A DNA stretch of 64,000 nt. It comes from Streptomyces sp. MNU76. Lineage in GTDB: Bacteria; Actinomycetota; Actinomycetes; Streptomycetales; Streptomycetaceae. The translations under genes were made by a program, and so were the position numbers. This document shows, piece by piece, positions 51,353 through 59,682 of the stretch. The stretch covers positions 124,001 through 188,000 of the forward strand of contig NZ_JAJKLK010000019.1 of assembly GCF_020982545.1 (NCBI RefSeq), read 5' to 3'. The notes under the pieces are model-generated. The model had not been told where the DNA came from, did not search any database, and saw nothing but the letters and a program-made list of their open reading frames with translations. Every line of letters begins with the position of its first letter. The stretch's first letter is position 1.

Positions 51353-51943
51353 GTGTCCCGTCAGGTGTTCCTCTACGACCCCCCGGACCGCTTCGTGGCC
51401 GGTACGGTCGGGCTGCCCGGGCGCCGTACCTTCTTCCTGCAGGCCTCCTCCGGGCAGCGTGTCACCAGCGTCGCCCTGGAGAAGACCCAGGTCGCCGCGC
51501 TCGCCGAGCGCATGGACGAACTGCTGGACGAGGTCGTGCGGCGCAGCGGCGGCAGCGCCGCGGTGCCGGCCGTCGCCCCCACCGAGGTGTCGGACACGGC
51601 ACCGCTGGAGACCCCCGTCGAGGAGGAGTTCCGGGTCGGCACCATGGCACTGGCCTGGGACGGCGACGAGGAGCGGATGATCGTCGAGGCCCAGGCCCTG
51701 GTCGAGCTGGACGCCGACTCCGAGGAGGACCTCGCGGAGGCGGAGGAGCGGATGCTCCAGGACGAGGAGAACGGCCCGCCGATGCTCCGCGTCCGCCTCA
51801 CCGGCACCCAGGCCCGCGCCTTCGCCAAGCGCGCGCTCGACGTCGTCAACGCGGGGCGCCCGCCGTGCCCGCTGTGCAGTCTGCCGCTCGATCCGGAAGG
51901 ACACGTATGTCCGCGCCAGAACGGATACCGGCGCGGGGAGTGA
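51353..51943 (+). CDS. DUF3090-family protein with a C-terminal Cys cluster
   Basis: A 196-residue protein of unknown function (TIGR03847-type). The N-terminus (QVFLYDPPDRFVAGTVGLPGRRTFFLQA) and the C-terminal PCPLCSLPLDPEGHVCPRQNGY, a likely metal site, are characteristic. It precedes the SCO1664-type kinase gene and overlaps it by 37 nt, so they are cotranslated. Confidence 0.88.
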   Translation: MSRQVFLYDPPDRFVAGTVGLPGRRTFFLQASSGQRVTSVALEKTQVAALAERMDELLDEVVRRSGGSAAVPAVAPTEVSDTAPLETPVEEEFRVGTMALAWDGDEERMIVEAQALVELDADSEEDLAEAEERMLQDEENGPPMLRVRLTGTQARAFAKRALDVVNAGRPPCPLCSLPLDPEGHVCPRQNGYRRGE

Positions 51944-52764
51944 CCTCCTCCGCCGAGCCGTCGCCCACCCCGTCGGTCGAGCAGTCGGTCACCTTGCTGG
52001 CCGAGGGCGAGCTGACCGTGCGCGGCCAGGTGCGGGAGGCGTCCAACGCGGTGCTGTACTGCACGGTCGCGCACGAGGGTCGCGAGGCAGCCTGTGTCTA
52101 CAAGCCCGTCGCCGGGGAGCGGCCCCTGTGGGACTTCCCCGACGGGACGCTCGCGCAGCGGGAGGTCGCCGCGTACGAGGTGTCCGAGGCGACCGGCTGG
52201 GGGCTCGTCCCGCCCACCGTGCTGCGGGAGGGGCCGTACGGGCAGGGCATGTGCCAGCTGTGGATCGAGGGCGTGCCCGGGGCCGAGCTGCTGGCCCTCG
52301 TCGACGGCGAGGAGGCCGGGGAGGGCTGGAAGGCCGTCGGCTTCGCGGAGGTCGGGGACGGCGAGACCGCGCTCCTCGTGCACGCCGACGACCAGCGGCT
52401 GCGGCGGCTCGCCGTCCTCGACGCGGTCGTCAACAACGCCGACCGCAAGGGCGGGCACCTCCTGCCCGCCGCGGAGGGACGGCTCTACGGCATCGACCAC
52501 GGAGTGACCTTCAACGTCGAGAACAAGCTGCGGACGCTGCTGTGGGGCTGGGCGGGGGAGCCGCTCACCGAGGAGGCCGTGGACGTTCTGGAGCGGCTGC
52601 GGGACGCGCTCGGGGAGGGCGGGGCGCTGGCGGCGAAACTCGTCGCGTTGATCACACCGGCCGAACTGGGCGCCACGCGCGAACGGGTGGCCGCGCTCCT
52701 GAAGAGCGGACGCCACCCGGAGCCGAGCGGCGAGTGGTTGGCGATCCCCTGGCCCCCGGTCTGA
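51907..52764 (+). CDS. SCO1664-family PI3/PI4-kinase-like protein
   Basis: A 285-residue protein with a remote phosphatidylinositol-kinase fold: ACVYKPVAGERPLWDFPDG holds the ATP-binding Lys, VLDAVVNNADRKGGHLL the catalytic loop, and LYGIDHGVTFNVE the metal-binding Asp. It forms a conserved trio with DUF3090 and the MSMEG_4193 phosphatase, next to mshC. The substrate is unknown; inositol-related chemistry is a natural guess in view of mycothiol synthesis. Confidence 0.87.
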   Translation: MSAPERIPARGVTSSAEPSPTPSVEQSVTLLAEGELTVRGQVREASNAVLYCTVAHEGREAACVYKPVAGERPLWDFPDGTLAQREVAAYEVSEATGWGLVPPTVLREGPYGQGMCQLWIEGVPGAELLALVDGEEAGEGWKAVGFAEVGDGETALLVHADDQRLRRLAVLDAVVNNADRKGGHLLPAAEGRLYGIDHGVTFNVENKLRTLLWGWAGEPLTEEAVDVLERLRDALGEGGALAAKLVALITPAELGATRERVAALLKSGRHPEPSGEWLAIPWPPV

Positions 52765-52806
52765 GGGCACCGGTGCCCGGGGCTGAGGGGCGGGGCGTGC
52801 CCCGTA

Positions 52807-52827
52807 GGGGCGCGGGGAACTGCGCGA
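52807..52827. repeat. Copy of the dispersed CGCGCAGTTCC repeat
   Basis: GGGGCGCGGGGAACTGCGCG, with GGGCGTGCCCC just before it, after the SCO1664-type gene; a possible terminator. Confidence 0.55.
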
Positions 52828-52911
52828 TCAGCCACCTACCTGGGCGCAGTCGCAAAACAGGGCGTACCCCCGAGTGCTCAGGCGCCCGGCATAGCCGCGC
52901 AGCGATCGGGT

Positions 52912-52917
52912 TAGGCT
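52912..52917 (+). promoter_or_regulatory. -10 element for the mshC transcript
   Basis: TAGGCT ends six nt before the mshC ATG and no ribosome site is visible, so the message is probably leaderless. Confidence 0.4.
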
Positions 52918-52923
52918 CGTGGC

Positions 52924-54153
52924 ATGCATGCCTGGCCCGCTTCTGAGGTCCCCGCCCTGCCCGGCAAGGGCCGCGACCTTCGGATCCACGACACCGCGAC
53001 CGATGGGCTCATCACCCTTGACCCCGGTCCCGTCGCCCGTATCTACGTCTGCGGTATCACCCCGTACGACGCGACCCACATGGGTCACGCGGCGACCTAC
53101 AACGCGTTCGACCTCGTTCAGCGCGTGTGGCTCGACACCAAGCGGCAGGTTCACTACGTCCAGAACGTGACGGACGTCGACGACCCCCTGCTGGAGCGGG
53201 CCGAGCGCGACGCCATCGACTGGGTGGCCCTCGCCGAGAAGGAGACCGCCCTCTTCCGCGAGGACATGACCGCCCTGCGGATGCTCCCGCCCCGCCACTA
53301 CATCGGCGCGGTCGAGGCCATCCCCGGCATCGTTCCGCTCGTCGAACGGCTCCGTGACTCCGGCGCCGCGTACGAACTCGAAGGGGACATCTACTTCTCC
53401 GTCGAGTCCGACCCGGACTTCGGCAAGGTCTCGCGCCTCGACGCGGCCACGATGCGGCTGCTCTCCGCCGAGCGCGGCGGCGATCCGGACCGGCCGGGCA
53501 AGAAGAACCCCCTCGACCCCATGCTCTGGATGGCCGCCCGAGAGGGCGAGCCCAGCTGGGACGGCGGCTCCCTCGGACGCGGCAGGCCCGGCTGGCACAT
53601 CGAGTGCGTCGCCATCGCCCTCGACCACCTCGGCATGGGCTTCGACGTGCAGGGCGGCGGCTCCGACCTCGCCTTCCCGCACCACGAGATGGGCGCCTCG
53701 CACGCGCAGGCGCTGACGGGCGAGTTCCCCATGGCCAAGGCGTACGTCCACGCCGGGATGGTCGCGCTGCACGGCGAGAAGATGTCGAAGTCCAAGGGCA
53801 ACCTGGTCTTCGTCTCCGCGCTCCGCCGCGACGGGGTCGACCCGGCCGCGATACGGCTCGCGCTCCTCGCCCACCACTACCGCTCCGACTGGGAGTGGAC
53901 CGATCAGGTGCTCCAGGACGCCGTGGCCCGCCTCGACCGGTGGCGCGCCGCCGTCTCGCGGCCCGACGGACCGCCCGCCGAGGCCCTGGTCGAGGAGATG
54001 CGCGAGGCCCTCGCGAACGACCTGGACGCGCCCACCGCGCTCGCCGCGGTCGACCGCTGGGCCGCCCTCCAGCAGGAGCGGGGCGGCACGGACGAGGGCG
54101 CGCCCGGTGTGGTGTCGCGCGCCGTGGACGCGCTCCTCGGCGTGGCCCTGTGA
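52924..54153 (+). CDS. mshC: Cysteine:glucosaminyl-inositol ligase of mycothiol synthesis
   Basis: MshC joins cysteine to 1D-myo-inosityl-2-amino-2-deoxy-glucopyranoside with ATP, the third step of mycothiol synthesis. The 409 residues match this enzyme rather than CysRS: the HIGH-like motif is TPYDATHMGHA, zinc/Cys ligands appear in YVCGITPYD and WHIECVAIALD, and the KMSKS loop is EKMSKSKGN, with a short C-terminus lacking the CysRS anticodon domain. A strong terminator follows. Confidence 0.95.
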   Translation: MHAWPASEVPALPGKGRDLRIHDTATDGLITLDPGPVARIYVCGITPYDATHMGHAATYNAFDLVQRVWLDTKRQVHYVQNVTDVDDPLLERAERDAIDWVALAEKETALFREDMTALRMLPPRHYIGAVEAIPGIVPLVERLRDSGAAYELEGDIYFSVESDPDFGKVSRLDAATMRLLSAERGGDPDRPGKKNPLDPMLWMAAREGEPSWDGGSLGRGRPGWHIECVAIALDHLGMGFDVQGGGSDLAFPHHEMGASHAQALTGEFPMAKAYVHAGMVALHGEKMSKSKGNLVFVSALRRDGVDPAAIRLALLAHHYRSDWEWTDQVLQDAVARLDRWRAAVSRPDGPPAEALVEEMREALANDLDAPTALAAVDRWAALQQERGGTDEGAPGVVSRAVDALLGVAL

Positions 54154-54241
54154 AGCCGTTGCAGTAACGACTCTGCACAGGCGTCACCGAAGAACGACCC
54201 CGGCACACGCGTCGCCCACGCCACGCGCGCCGGAGGGACAT

Positions 54242-54281
54242 CGACGGGGCGCGTCCTCCGACCGGAGGACGCGCCCCGTCG
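54242..54281 (+). terminator. Strong terminator of mshC
   Basis: A perfect 19-bp inverted repeat (CGACGGGGCGCGTCCTCCG and complement) around AC, 88 nt after the mshC stop. Confidence 0.75.
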
Positions 54282-54558
54282 CCATGCGGCAGGGCCGCTC
54301 GCGGGGCGGGCGGCGGGATCCCGCCCCGCCGGACACGAAGACGCGGTGTCAGAACAGCAGTTCGGGGTGCGGGGGAGGAGCTGATCGGCCGAGCCGACCG
54401 GACCGTCACCATCCCGGCCGCGCGTCGTCCCCGGGCTGTCAAGGCGCTGTCGGTCGACGGGCGAAGGGCTGCGGGGCCGGTCGGCATGTGATGGGGTGAC
54501 AGACGTCAGTTGAAGCCGGACCGGCCAGCTGCCGGTCCCTTCGTGGAAGGGACGCACA
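54282..54558. other. Intergenic region before the beta-propeller gene
   Basis: Contains GGCGGG...CCCGCC stems and an AGGGAC ribosome-like site before the GTG. I see no clear promoter or operator. Confidence 0.3.
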
Positions 54559-55563
54559 GTGGCACCCCGCTCCCCCGCACTCCCTCTCGGCTCGCCCCAC
54601 CCCCACCTCAGTAGGCGAAGACTGCTCACGACGTCGGCCGCGACCGCCGGCGCGCTGCTCGTCGGGGCCTCCGCCGCGTCCACCGCCTCCGCCACCGGCT
54701 CGGCCACCGGGGACCCGTGGCCCGACGTCATCCCCCTGCCGAACGGCTTCCGCCCCGAGGGCATCACCATCGGCACCGGCCCCTACGCCTACCTCGGCTC
54801 CCTGGGCGACGGCTCGATCTACCGCGTCGACCTGCGCACCGGCGCGGGCCGCGTCGTCTCGGCGGGCCCCGGTACGCCCTCCGTGGGGCTCAAACTCGAC
54901 GACCGGGGGCGGCTGTTCGTCGCCGGGCGCGGCCAGGGCGCCCGGGTGGTGGACGTCCGTACCGGCGCGATCATCGCCTCGTACACGCTCACCACCAGGA
55001 CGCCGACCTTCGCCAACGACGTCTTCCTCACCCCGGGCGCGGCCTGGTTCACCGACTCGTTCCAGCCCGCCCTCTACGCCCTGCCGCTCGGCCGTGACGG
55101 CCGGCTGTCGGGTCCGGACGAGGTCGTCACGGTATCCCTGAGCGGTGCCTGGACCCAGACGCCGGGCGAGACGGTCAACGCCAACGGCATCACCCGCACC
55201 CCGGACGGCAAGGCCCTCCTGGTCGTCCAGTCCGGCGTGGGCGGACTCCACCGGGTCAACCCGAGGACGGGCGTCACGACCCTCGTCGACCTGGGCGACG
55301 CGGCCCCCCTCGCCAACGGCGACGGCCTGCTGCTGCTCGGCCGGCGGCTCTACGTGGTGCAGAACCGGCAGAACGCGATCGACGTGTTCCACCTCTCGGC
55401 CGACGGCCGCAGCGGCATCTTCGAGGGCCGCCTCAGCGACGCCGACTTCGACGTCCCGACGACGGTCGCGGCCCACAAGAACCGCCTGTACCTGCCCAAC
55501 GCCCGCTTCACGACCACTCCGACCCCGGACACGACGTACGCGGTGGTGTCGATCAAATGCTGA
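54559..55563 (+). CDS. Tat-exported SMP-30/gluconolactonase-like beta-propeller
   Basis: A 334-residue secreted protein. A twin-Arg signal (LSRRRLLTTSA) is followed by about six beta-propeller blades with repeated GIT-DG-LYVV type strands (GFRPEGITIGTGPYAYLGSL, NANGITRTPDGKALLVVQSG, GDGLLLLGRRLYVVQN). This is the SMP-30/strictosidine-synthase-like fold, which often binds calcium and hydrolyses lactones, but the catalytic residues are not clear. Isolated gene. Confidence 0.72.
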   Translation: MAPRSPALPLGSPHPHLSRRRLLTTSAATAGALLVGASAASTASATGSATGDPWPDVIPLPNGFRPEGITIGTGPYAYLGSLGDGSIYRVDLRTGAGRVVSAGPGTPSVGLKLDDRGRLFVAGRGQGARVVDVRTGAIIASYTLTTRTPTFANDVFLTPGAAWFTDSFQPALYALPLGRDGRLSGPDEVVTVSLSGAWTQTPGETVNANGITRTPDGKALLVVQSGVGGLHRVNPRTGVTTLVDLGDAAPLANGDGLLLLGRRLYVVQNRQNAIDVFHLSADGRSGIFEGRLSDADFDVPTTVAAHKNRLYLPNARFTTTPTPDTTYAVVSIKC

Positions 55564-55603
55564 GCGCCTGACAACTCCCGGTGCATTGCCCCGCGCCCTG
55601 AAA

Positions 55604-55624
55604 GGGGCGCGGGGAACTGCGCGA
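55604..55624. repeat. Copy of the dispersed CGCGCAGTTCC repeat
   Basis: GGGGCGCGGGGAACTGCGCG with CCGCGCCC a few bases upstream, giving a hairpin between convergent genes. Confidence 0.6.
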
Positions 55625-55684
55625 CCAGCCACAACAAACCCGCAGAGCGCGCGCAGCGTCACAGCAACGGCATCCCCCGGAGCG

Positions 55685-56701
55685 CTACTCCTCCGACGAA
55701 TCCTCGGCGTCGCCCTCGCTCTCGTCGGCGGCGTCAGGCCGAGCCGGCTTCGGCGGCCGTGTACGGCCACCGGGGTTCTCCTTCGGGTTCCACGCACCGG
55801 CCCCCGCGTCACCCCCGTCAGCCGTGGCATGCCCCCCGGCCGGACCGGCGGAGCCGGGCCCACCGTCACGGCGCCGCAGATACCGCTCGAACTCGCGAGC
55901 GATCGCCTCGCCCGACGCCTCCGGCAGCTCCGCCGTGTCCCGGGCCTCCTCCAGCGTCTGCACGTACTCGGCGACCTCGCTGTCCTCCGCCGCCAGCTGG
56001 TCCACGCCCACCTGCCAGGCGCGCGCGTCCTCGGGCAGCTCGCCCAGCGGGATGCGTACGTCGATGAGGTCCTCCAGGCGGTTCAGGAGGGCCAGCGTCG
56101 CCTTGGGGTTCGGTGGCTGCGACACGTAGTGCGGCACCGCCGCCCAGAGCGAGACCGCGGGGACACCGGCGTGCGTGCACGCCTCCTGGAGGATGCCGAC
56201 GATGCCCGTGGGGCCCTCGTACTTGGTCTCCTCCAGGTCCATCCGCTGCGCCAGGTCCGGGTCGGACGTGACACCGCTGACCGGGACCGGACGCGTGTGC
56301 GGGGTGTCGCCGAGCAGCGCGCCCAGCACGACCACCAGCTCCACGCCCAGCTCATGGGCGAAGCCCAGCAGCTCGTTGCAGAACGAGCGCCAGCGCATGG
56401 ACGGCTCGATACCCCGGACGAGTACGAGATCGCGGGGCTTGTCGCCGCCCACCCTGACCACCGACAACCTTGTCGTCGGCCAGGTGATCTTCCGTACCCC
56501 GCCGTCCAGCCACACCGTGGGACGGTTCACCTGGAAGTCGTAGTAGTCCTCGGCGTCCAGCGCCGCGAACACCTCGCCCTTCCATTCCCGGTCCAGATGC
56601 GCGACCGCGGTGGAGGCGGCGTCGCCGGCGTCGTTCCAGCCTTCGAACGCGGCCACCATCACTGGGTCGATCAGCTCGGGAACCCCCTCCAGCTCGATCA
56701 C
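55685..56701 (-). CDS. PAC2-family protein
   Basis: A 338-residue protein with the PAC2 (proteasome assembly chaperone 2-like) fold: VMVAAFEGWNDAGDAAS, RDLVLVRGIEPSMRW, VVLGALLGDTPHTRPVPV and GVPAVSLWAAVPHYV. Actinobacterial members may assist proteasome or other oligomer assembly, but this is not proven. The C-terminal 60 residues are disordered and end in an acidic stretch. A GTG with AAGGAGG is chosen. Confidence 0.87.
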   Translation of the reverse strand: MIELEGVPELIDPVMVAAFEGWNDAGDAASTAVAHLDREWKGEVFAALDAEDYYDFQVNRPTVWLDGGVRKITWPTTRLSVVRVGGDKPRDLVLVRGIEPSMRWRSFCNELLGFAHELGVELVVVLGALLGDTPHTRPVPVSGVTSDPDLAQRMDLEETKYEGPTGIVGILQEACTHAGVPAVSLWAAVPHYVSQPPNPKATLALLNRLEDLIDVRIPLGELPEDARAWQVGVDQLAAEDSEVAEYVQTLEEARDTAELPEASGEAIAREFERYLRRRDGGPGSAGPAGGHATADGGDAGAGAWNPKENPGGRTRPPKPARPDAADESEGDAEDSSEE

Positions 56702-56859
56702 CCAGCGCCTCCTTCCGACGTGCCCTCGCGTACGCCCCAACCTTACGGCGTGCCGAGGGGGCCTCCGCAGCCCCCTTGCACGGGGGAGTGAACGGATCAC
56801 TGCCCCGTTCGCACGGCTCAAACACGCGCCGGCGGCCGGAGCATCAGGTGATCAACTTC

Positions 56860-57531
56860 TCACAGCGACGATCGCAGCCACTGTTCCACGCTCGCGATGT
56901 GCACCGTCGCCCAGGAGCGCGCGGCGTCGGCGTCGCGGTCGCGCAGGGCGGCCAGGATGGCCCGGTGCTCGTGCAGGGTCCGGCTGACGGCGTCTTCCTG
57001 GGTCAGTCCGCGCCAGATGCGGGCCCGTGTGGTGGGGCCCGAGAGGCCGTCGAGCAGCGAGCAGAGCACGGAGTTCCCTGAGGCTTGCACGATGCCCCGG
57101 TGGAACTCCAGGTCGCCGGCGACCAGCTCCTCCACCGACGGATCAGTGCCGAGCTTGTCCAACTGGGCCCCCAAGGAGTCCAGTTGCTGCTCGCTGATCT
57201 TCAAGGCGGCCATCGCCGTCGCCGCCGGTTCGAGTATCCGGCGTACGGCGAGGAACTCCAGGACCGTGTCGTCGCGGTGGAAGTCGACGACGAAGCTCAG
57301 CGCCTCCAGCAGGAGTTGCGGATCGAGACTGGTCACATAGGTGCCGTCGCCCTGCCGCACGTCCAGGATGCGGATCAACGACAGGGCGCGCACGGCCTCG
57401 CGCAGGGAGTTGCGGGACAGCCCGAGGTCGGCGGCGAGCTCGCTCTCCTTGGGCAGCCGGTCGCCGGGGCGCAGCGCGCCGGAGATGATCATGCCCTTGA
57501 TCTTCTCGATCGCCTCGTCGGTGACTGCCAT
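56860..57531 (-). CDS. FadR-type (GntR/FCD) transcriptional regulator
   Basis: A 223-residue regulator with a winged helix (ESELAADLGLSRNSLREAVRALS) and a helical FCD domain (DLEFHRGIVQASGN, LHEHRAILAALRDRD, ATVHIASVEQWL) whose His/Asp set would bind a metal. AGGAGG precedes the ATG. The upstream DNA carries a 9-bp tandem repeat and the palindrome ACATC-C-GATGT (57628-57638), which fits an FCD operator. The effector is unknown. Confidence 0.85.
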   Translation of the reverse strand: MAVTDEAIEKIKGMIISGALRPGDRLPKESELAADLGLSRNSLREAVRALSLIRILDVRQGDGTYVTSLDPQLLLEALSFVVDFHRDDTVLEFLAVRRILEPAATAMAALKISEQQLDSLGAQLDKLGTDPSVEELVAGDLEFHRGIVQASGNSVLCSLLDGLSGPTTRARIWRGLTQEDAVSRTLHEHRAILAALRDRDADAARSWATVHIASVEQWLRSSL

Positions 57532-57557
57532 GGCGGCCCCTCCTCGTCGTGTCAGGA

Positions 57558-57629
57558 CGTTCCGATCGTTCCGGCCGTTCTAGTTGCTCCGGCCGTTCCG
57601 GTCGCTCCGGCTGATCCGGTCGTTCAGAC
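57558..57629. repeat. 9-bp tandem repeat upstream of the FCD regulator
   Basis: Eight consecutive 9-nt units based on CGTTCCGGC. On the minus strand one frame reads as repeated Glu-Arg-Pro triplets, but that frame does not join the regulator. It may move the promoter relative to its operator. Confidence 0.6.
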
Positions 57630-57892
57630 ATCCGATGTATCAGGCCATTATGAAGCCTCCGGCGTGTCTCTTCGGCCAAAGCCCCTCAGGTCGGCCGGGC
57701 CGCCGCCTCGCGGGCGGCACGGCGGAGGGAAACGACCGCGGCACCGCCCCTCGTGATTCCGGGCGGTTCTTCGAGGTCATGCCGCAGCGCACCGAGACGG
57801 TCGAGGTCCGTGACGTCGACGCCCTGGTCTCCGCCGTCCAGTGCCTCGTCGTCCGCGGGTGACAGGCGGGAGGAGCATCGTCCGGGCAGACG
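57630..57892. other. Non-coding stretch between the FCD regulator and glpD
   Basis: Holds the ACATCCGATGT palindrome at its left edge and a 27-codon GC3-biased plus-strand frame (57779-57862) without a usable ribosome site. Nothing else is recognised. Confidence 0.3.
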
Positions 57893-57930
57893 CGAAGGGG
57901 CGGCTCCCAGGAGAGGGAGCCGCCCCTTCG
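57893..57930. terminator. Terminator of the glp operon
   Basis: A perfect 16-bp stem (CGAAGGGGCGGCTCCC and complement) with a 6-nt loop, downstream of glpD on the minus strand. Confidence 0.75.
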
Positions 57931-58010
57931 CATGGTCCGGCCCCAGAGCGGAGGGGGCCGTCCCGCTCGGCGCCGGCCCCGGTCAGGGGAGGGGCCGGGC
58001 CGAGAGTCGG

Positions 58011-59627
58011 TCACTTCTTGTCGAGCACGTCCTGGACCTTCGTACGGATCTCGTCCGTCGCCAGGCCCCGTATCGTCAGCGTCGTCCGGCGCCGCAGGAC
58101 GTCGTCGGCCGTCTCGGCCCACTCGGTGTCGCGGGCGTAGACGACCTGCGCCCAGATCTCGGGCGCGTCGGGGTGGACGCGCTCGCCCAGCTCGGGGTTC
58201 TCGTTGGCCAGACGGGCGATGTCGAAGGCCAGGGAACCGTAGTGCGTGGCCAGGTGCCGCGCCGTGTCGGCACCCATCCGCGGGCCCGGGGCCGGACGGT
58301 CCACCAGCAGCCGGTGGGCGACCGCGCGCGGGTTGGCGACACCCGGCAGGGGCAGCTTCTTCGGCAGCGCGGAGACCGGCTCGAAGTCCTCGCCCAGCGG
58401 GTGCCCGGGCAGCGCCTCCAGCTTCTTCATGATGGTGCGGCCGATGTGCCGGAACGTCGTCCACTTGCCGCCCGCGACGGACAGCATGCCGCCCCGACCC
58501 TCGGTGACGACCGTCTCCCGCTTGGCCTTCGCGGTGTCACCGGGCCCGCCCGGCAGCACCCGCAGACCGGCGAAGGAGTAGGTGATGAGGTCGCGGGAGA
58601 GCTGCTGGTCGCGGATGGAGAAGGCGGCCTCGTCCAGGATCTGCGCTATGTCCTTCTCGGTGACCGCGACGTCCGCCGGGTCGCCCTCGTACATCTCGTC
58701 GGTCGTACCGAGCAGCAGCATGTCCTCCCACGGGAGGGCGAAGGTGATGCGGTACTTGTCGATGGGGGTGGCGAGCGCGGCCTTCCAGGGAGCCGTCCGC
58801 TTCAGCACCAGGTGCGCGCCCTTGGAGAGACGGATGGAGGGGGCCGCGTTCGGGTTCTCCATCCGGCGCAGGTGGTCGACCCACGGACCGGTCGCGTTCA
58901 GCACCAGCCGCGCGTCGACGCCGAACTCGTCCCCGGACAGCCGGTCACGCAGCTCCGCGCCGGTGACCCGGCCCTTGGTGAAGCGCAGCCCGGTGACCTC
59001 GGCGTGGTTCAGGACCACCGCGCCCGACTCGACGGCCGCGCGGACCGTCATCAGCGCCATCCGGGAGTCGTTCATCTGGTCGTCGCCGTACACGGCCACG
59101 GCCTTGAGGTTGTCGGTGCGTAGCTCGGGCACGTCCTGCGCCGCCTTGGCGGGGGAGAGGAGGTGGCCGACGCCGTCACCGAAAGCGGAGAGCGCGGAGT
59201 AGGCGAAGACGCCCGCCCCGAGCTTCGCCGCGCCGTGCGGCCCGCCCTTGTACACGGGGAGGTAGAACGTGAGCGGGTTCGCCAGGTGGGGGGCCACCTG
59301 GCGGGAGACCGCACGGCGCTCGAAGTGGTTCTCCGCCACCAGCTTCACCGCGCCGGTCTGCAGGTAGCGCAGACCGCCGTGGAGCAGCTTGGAGGAGGCG
59401 GAGGAGGTGGCGCCGGCGAAGTCGCCGGCGTCGACCAGAGCCACCCTGAGCCCGGACTGCGCGGCGTGCCAGGCGGTGGAGATGCCCAGGATGCCGCCGC
59501 CGATCACGAGGAGGTCGTACGACGCCTTGGCGAGCTGCTCCCGGGTCTCGGCACGGCTCGGGTTCGAGCCGGACGCCGGGCGCGTCCCCAGGGCAGGCAG
59601 GGTCTGCAGGGTGGTCTGACTGGTCAT
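58011..59627 (-). CDS. glpD: Glycerol-3-phosphate dehydrogenase/oxidase
   Basis: A 538-residue FAD enzyme that oxidises glycerol-3-phosphate to dihydroxyacetone phosphate at the membrane. The N-terminal FAD site is LLVIGGGILGISTAWHAAQSG, followed by the family motif SSASSKLLHGGLRYL; the C-terminal GGKWTTFR and the alpha-helical cap complete the fold. It is the third gene of glpF-glpK-glpD, 55 nt after glpK, and is followed by a strong terminator. Confidence 0.95.
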   Translation of the reverse strand: MTSQTTLQTLPALGTRPASGSNPSRAETREQLAKASYDLLVIGGGILGISTAWHAAQSGLRVALVDAGDFAGATSSASSKLLHGGLRYLQTGAVKLVAENHFERRAVSRQVAPHLANPLTFYLPVYKGGPHGAAKLGAGVFAYSALSAFGDGVGHLLSPAKAAQDVPELRTDNLKAVAVYGDDQMNDSRMALMTVRAAVESGAVVLNHAEVTGLRFTKGRVTGAELRDRLSGDEFGVDARLVLNATGPWVDHLRRMENPNAAPSIRLSKGAHLVLKRTAPWKAALATPIDKYRITFALPWEDMLLLGTTDEMYEGDPADVAVTEKDIAQILDEAAFSIRDQQLSRDLITYSFAGLRVLPGGPGDTAKAKRETVVTEGRGGMLSVAGGKWTTFRHIGRTIMKKLEALPGHPLGEDFEPVSALPKKLPLPGVANPRAVAHRLLVDRPAPGPRMGADTARHLATHYGSLAFDIARLANENPELGERVHPDAPEIWAQVVYARDTEWAETADDVLRRRTTLTIRGLATDEIRTKVQDVLDKK

Positions 59628-59682
59628 GTCGGGTTCTTACTCCTCATCAGAGCCGGATGTTCGGAGCCCTCGAGGGCCCCGC

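Noticed and set aside
57779..57862. A 27-codon frame with strong GC3 bias
   Set aside because: The ribosome-like AGG is too close to the ATG and no conservation can be shown.
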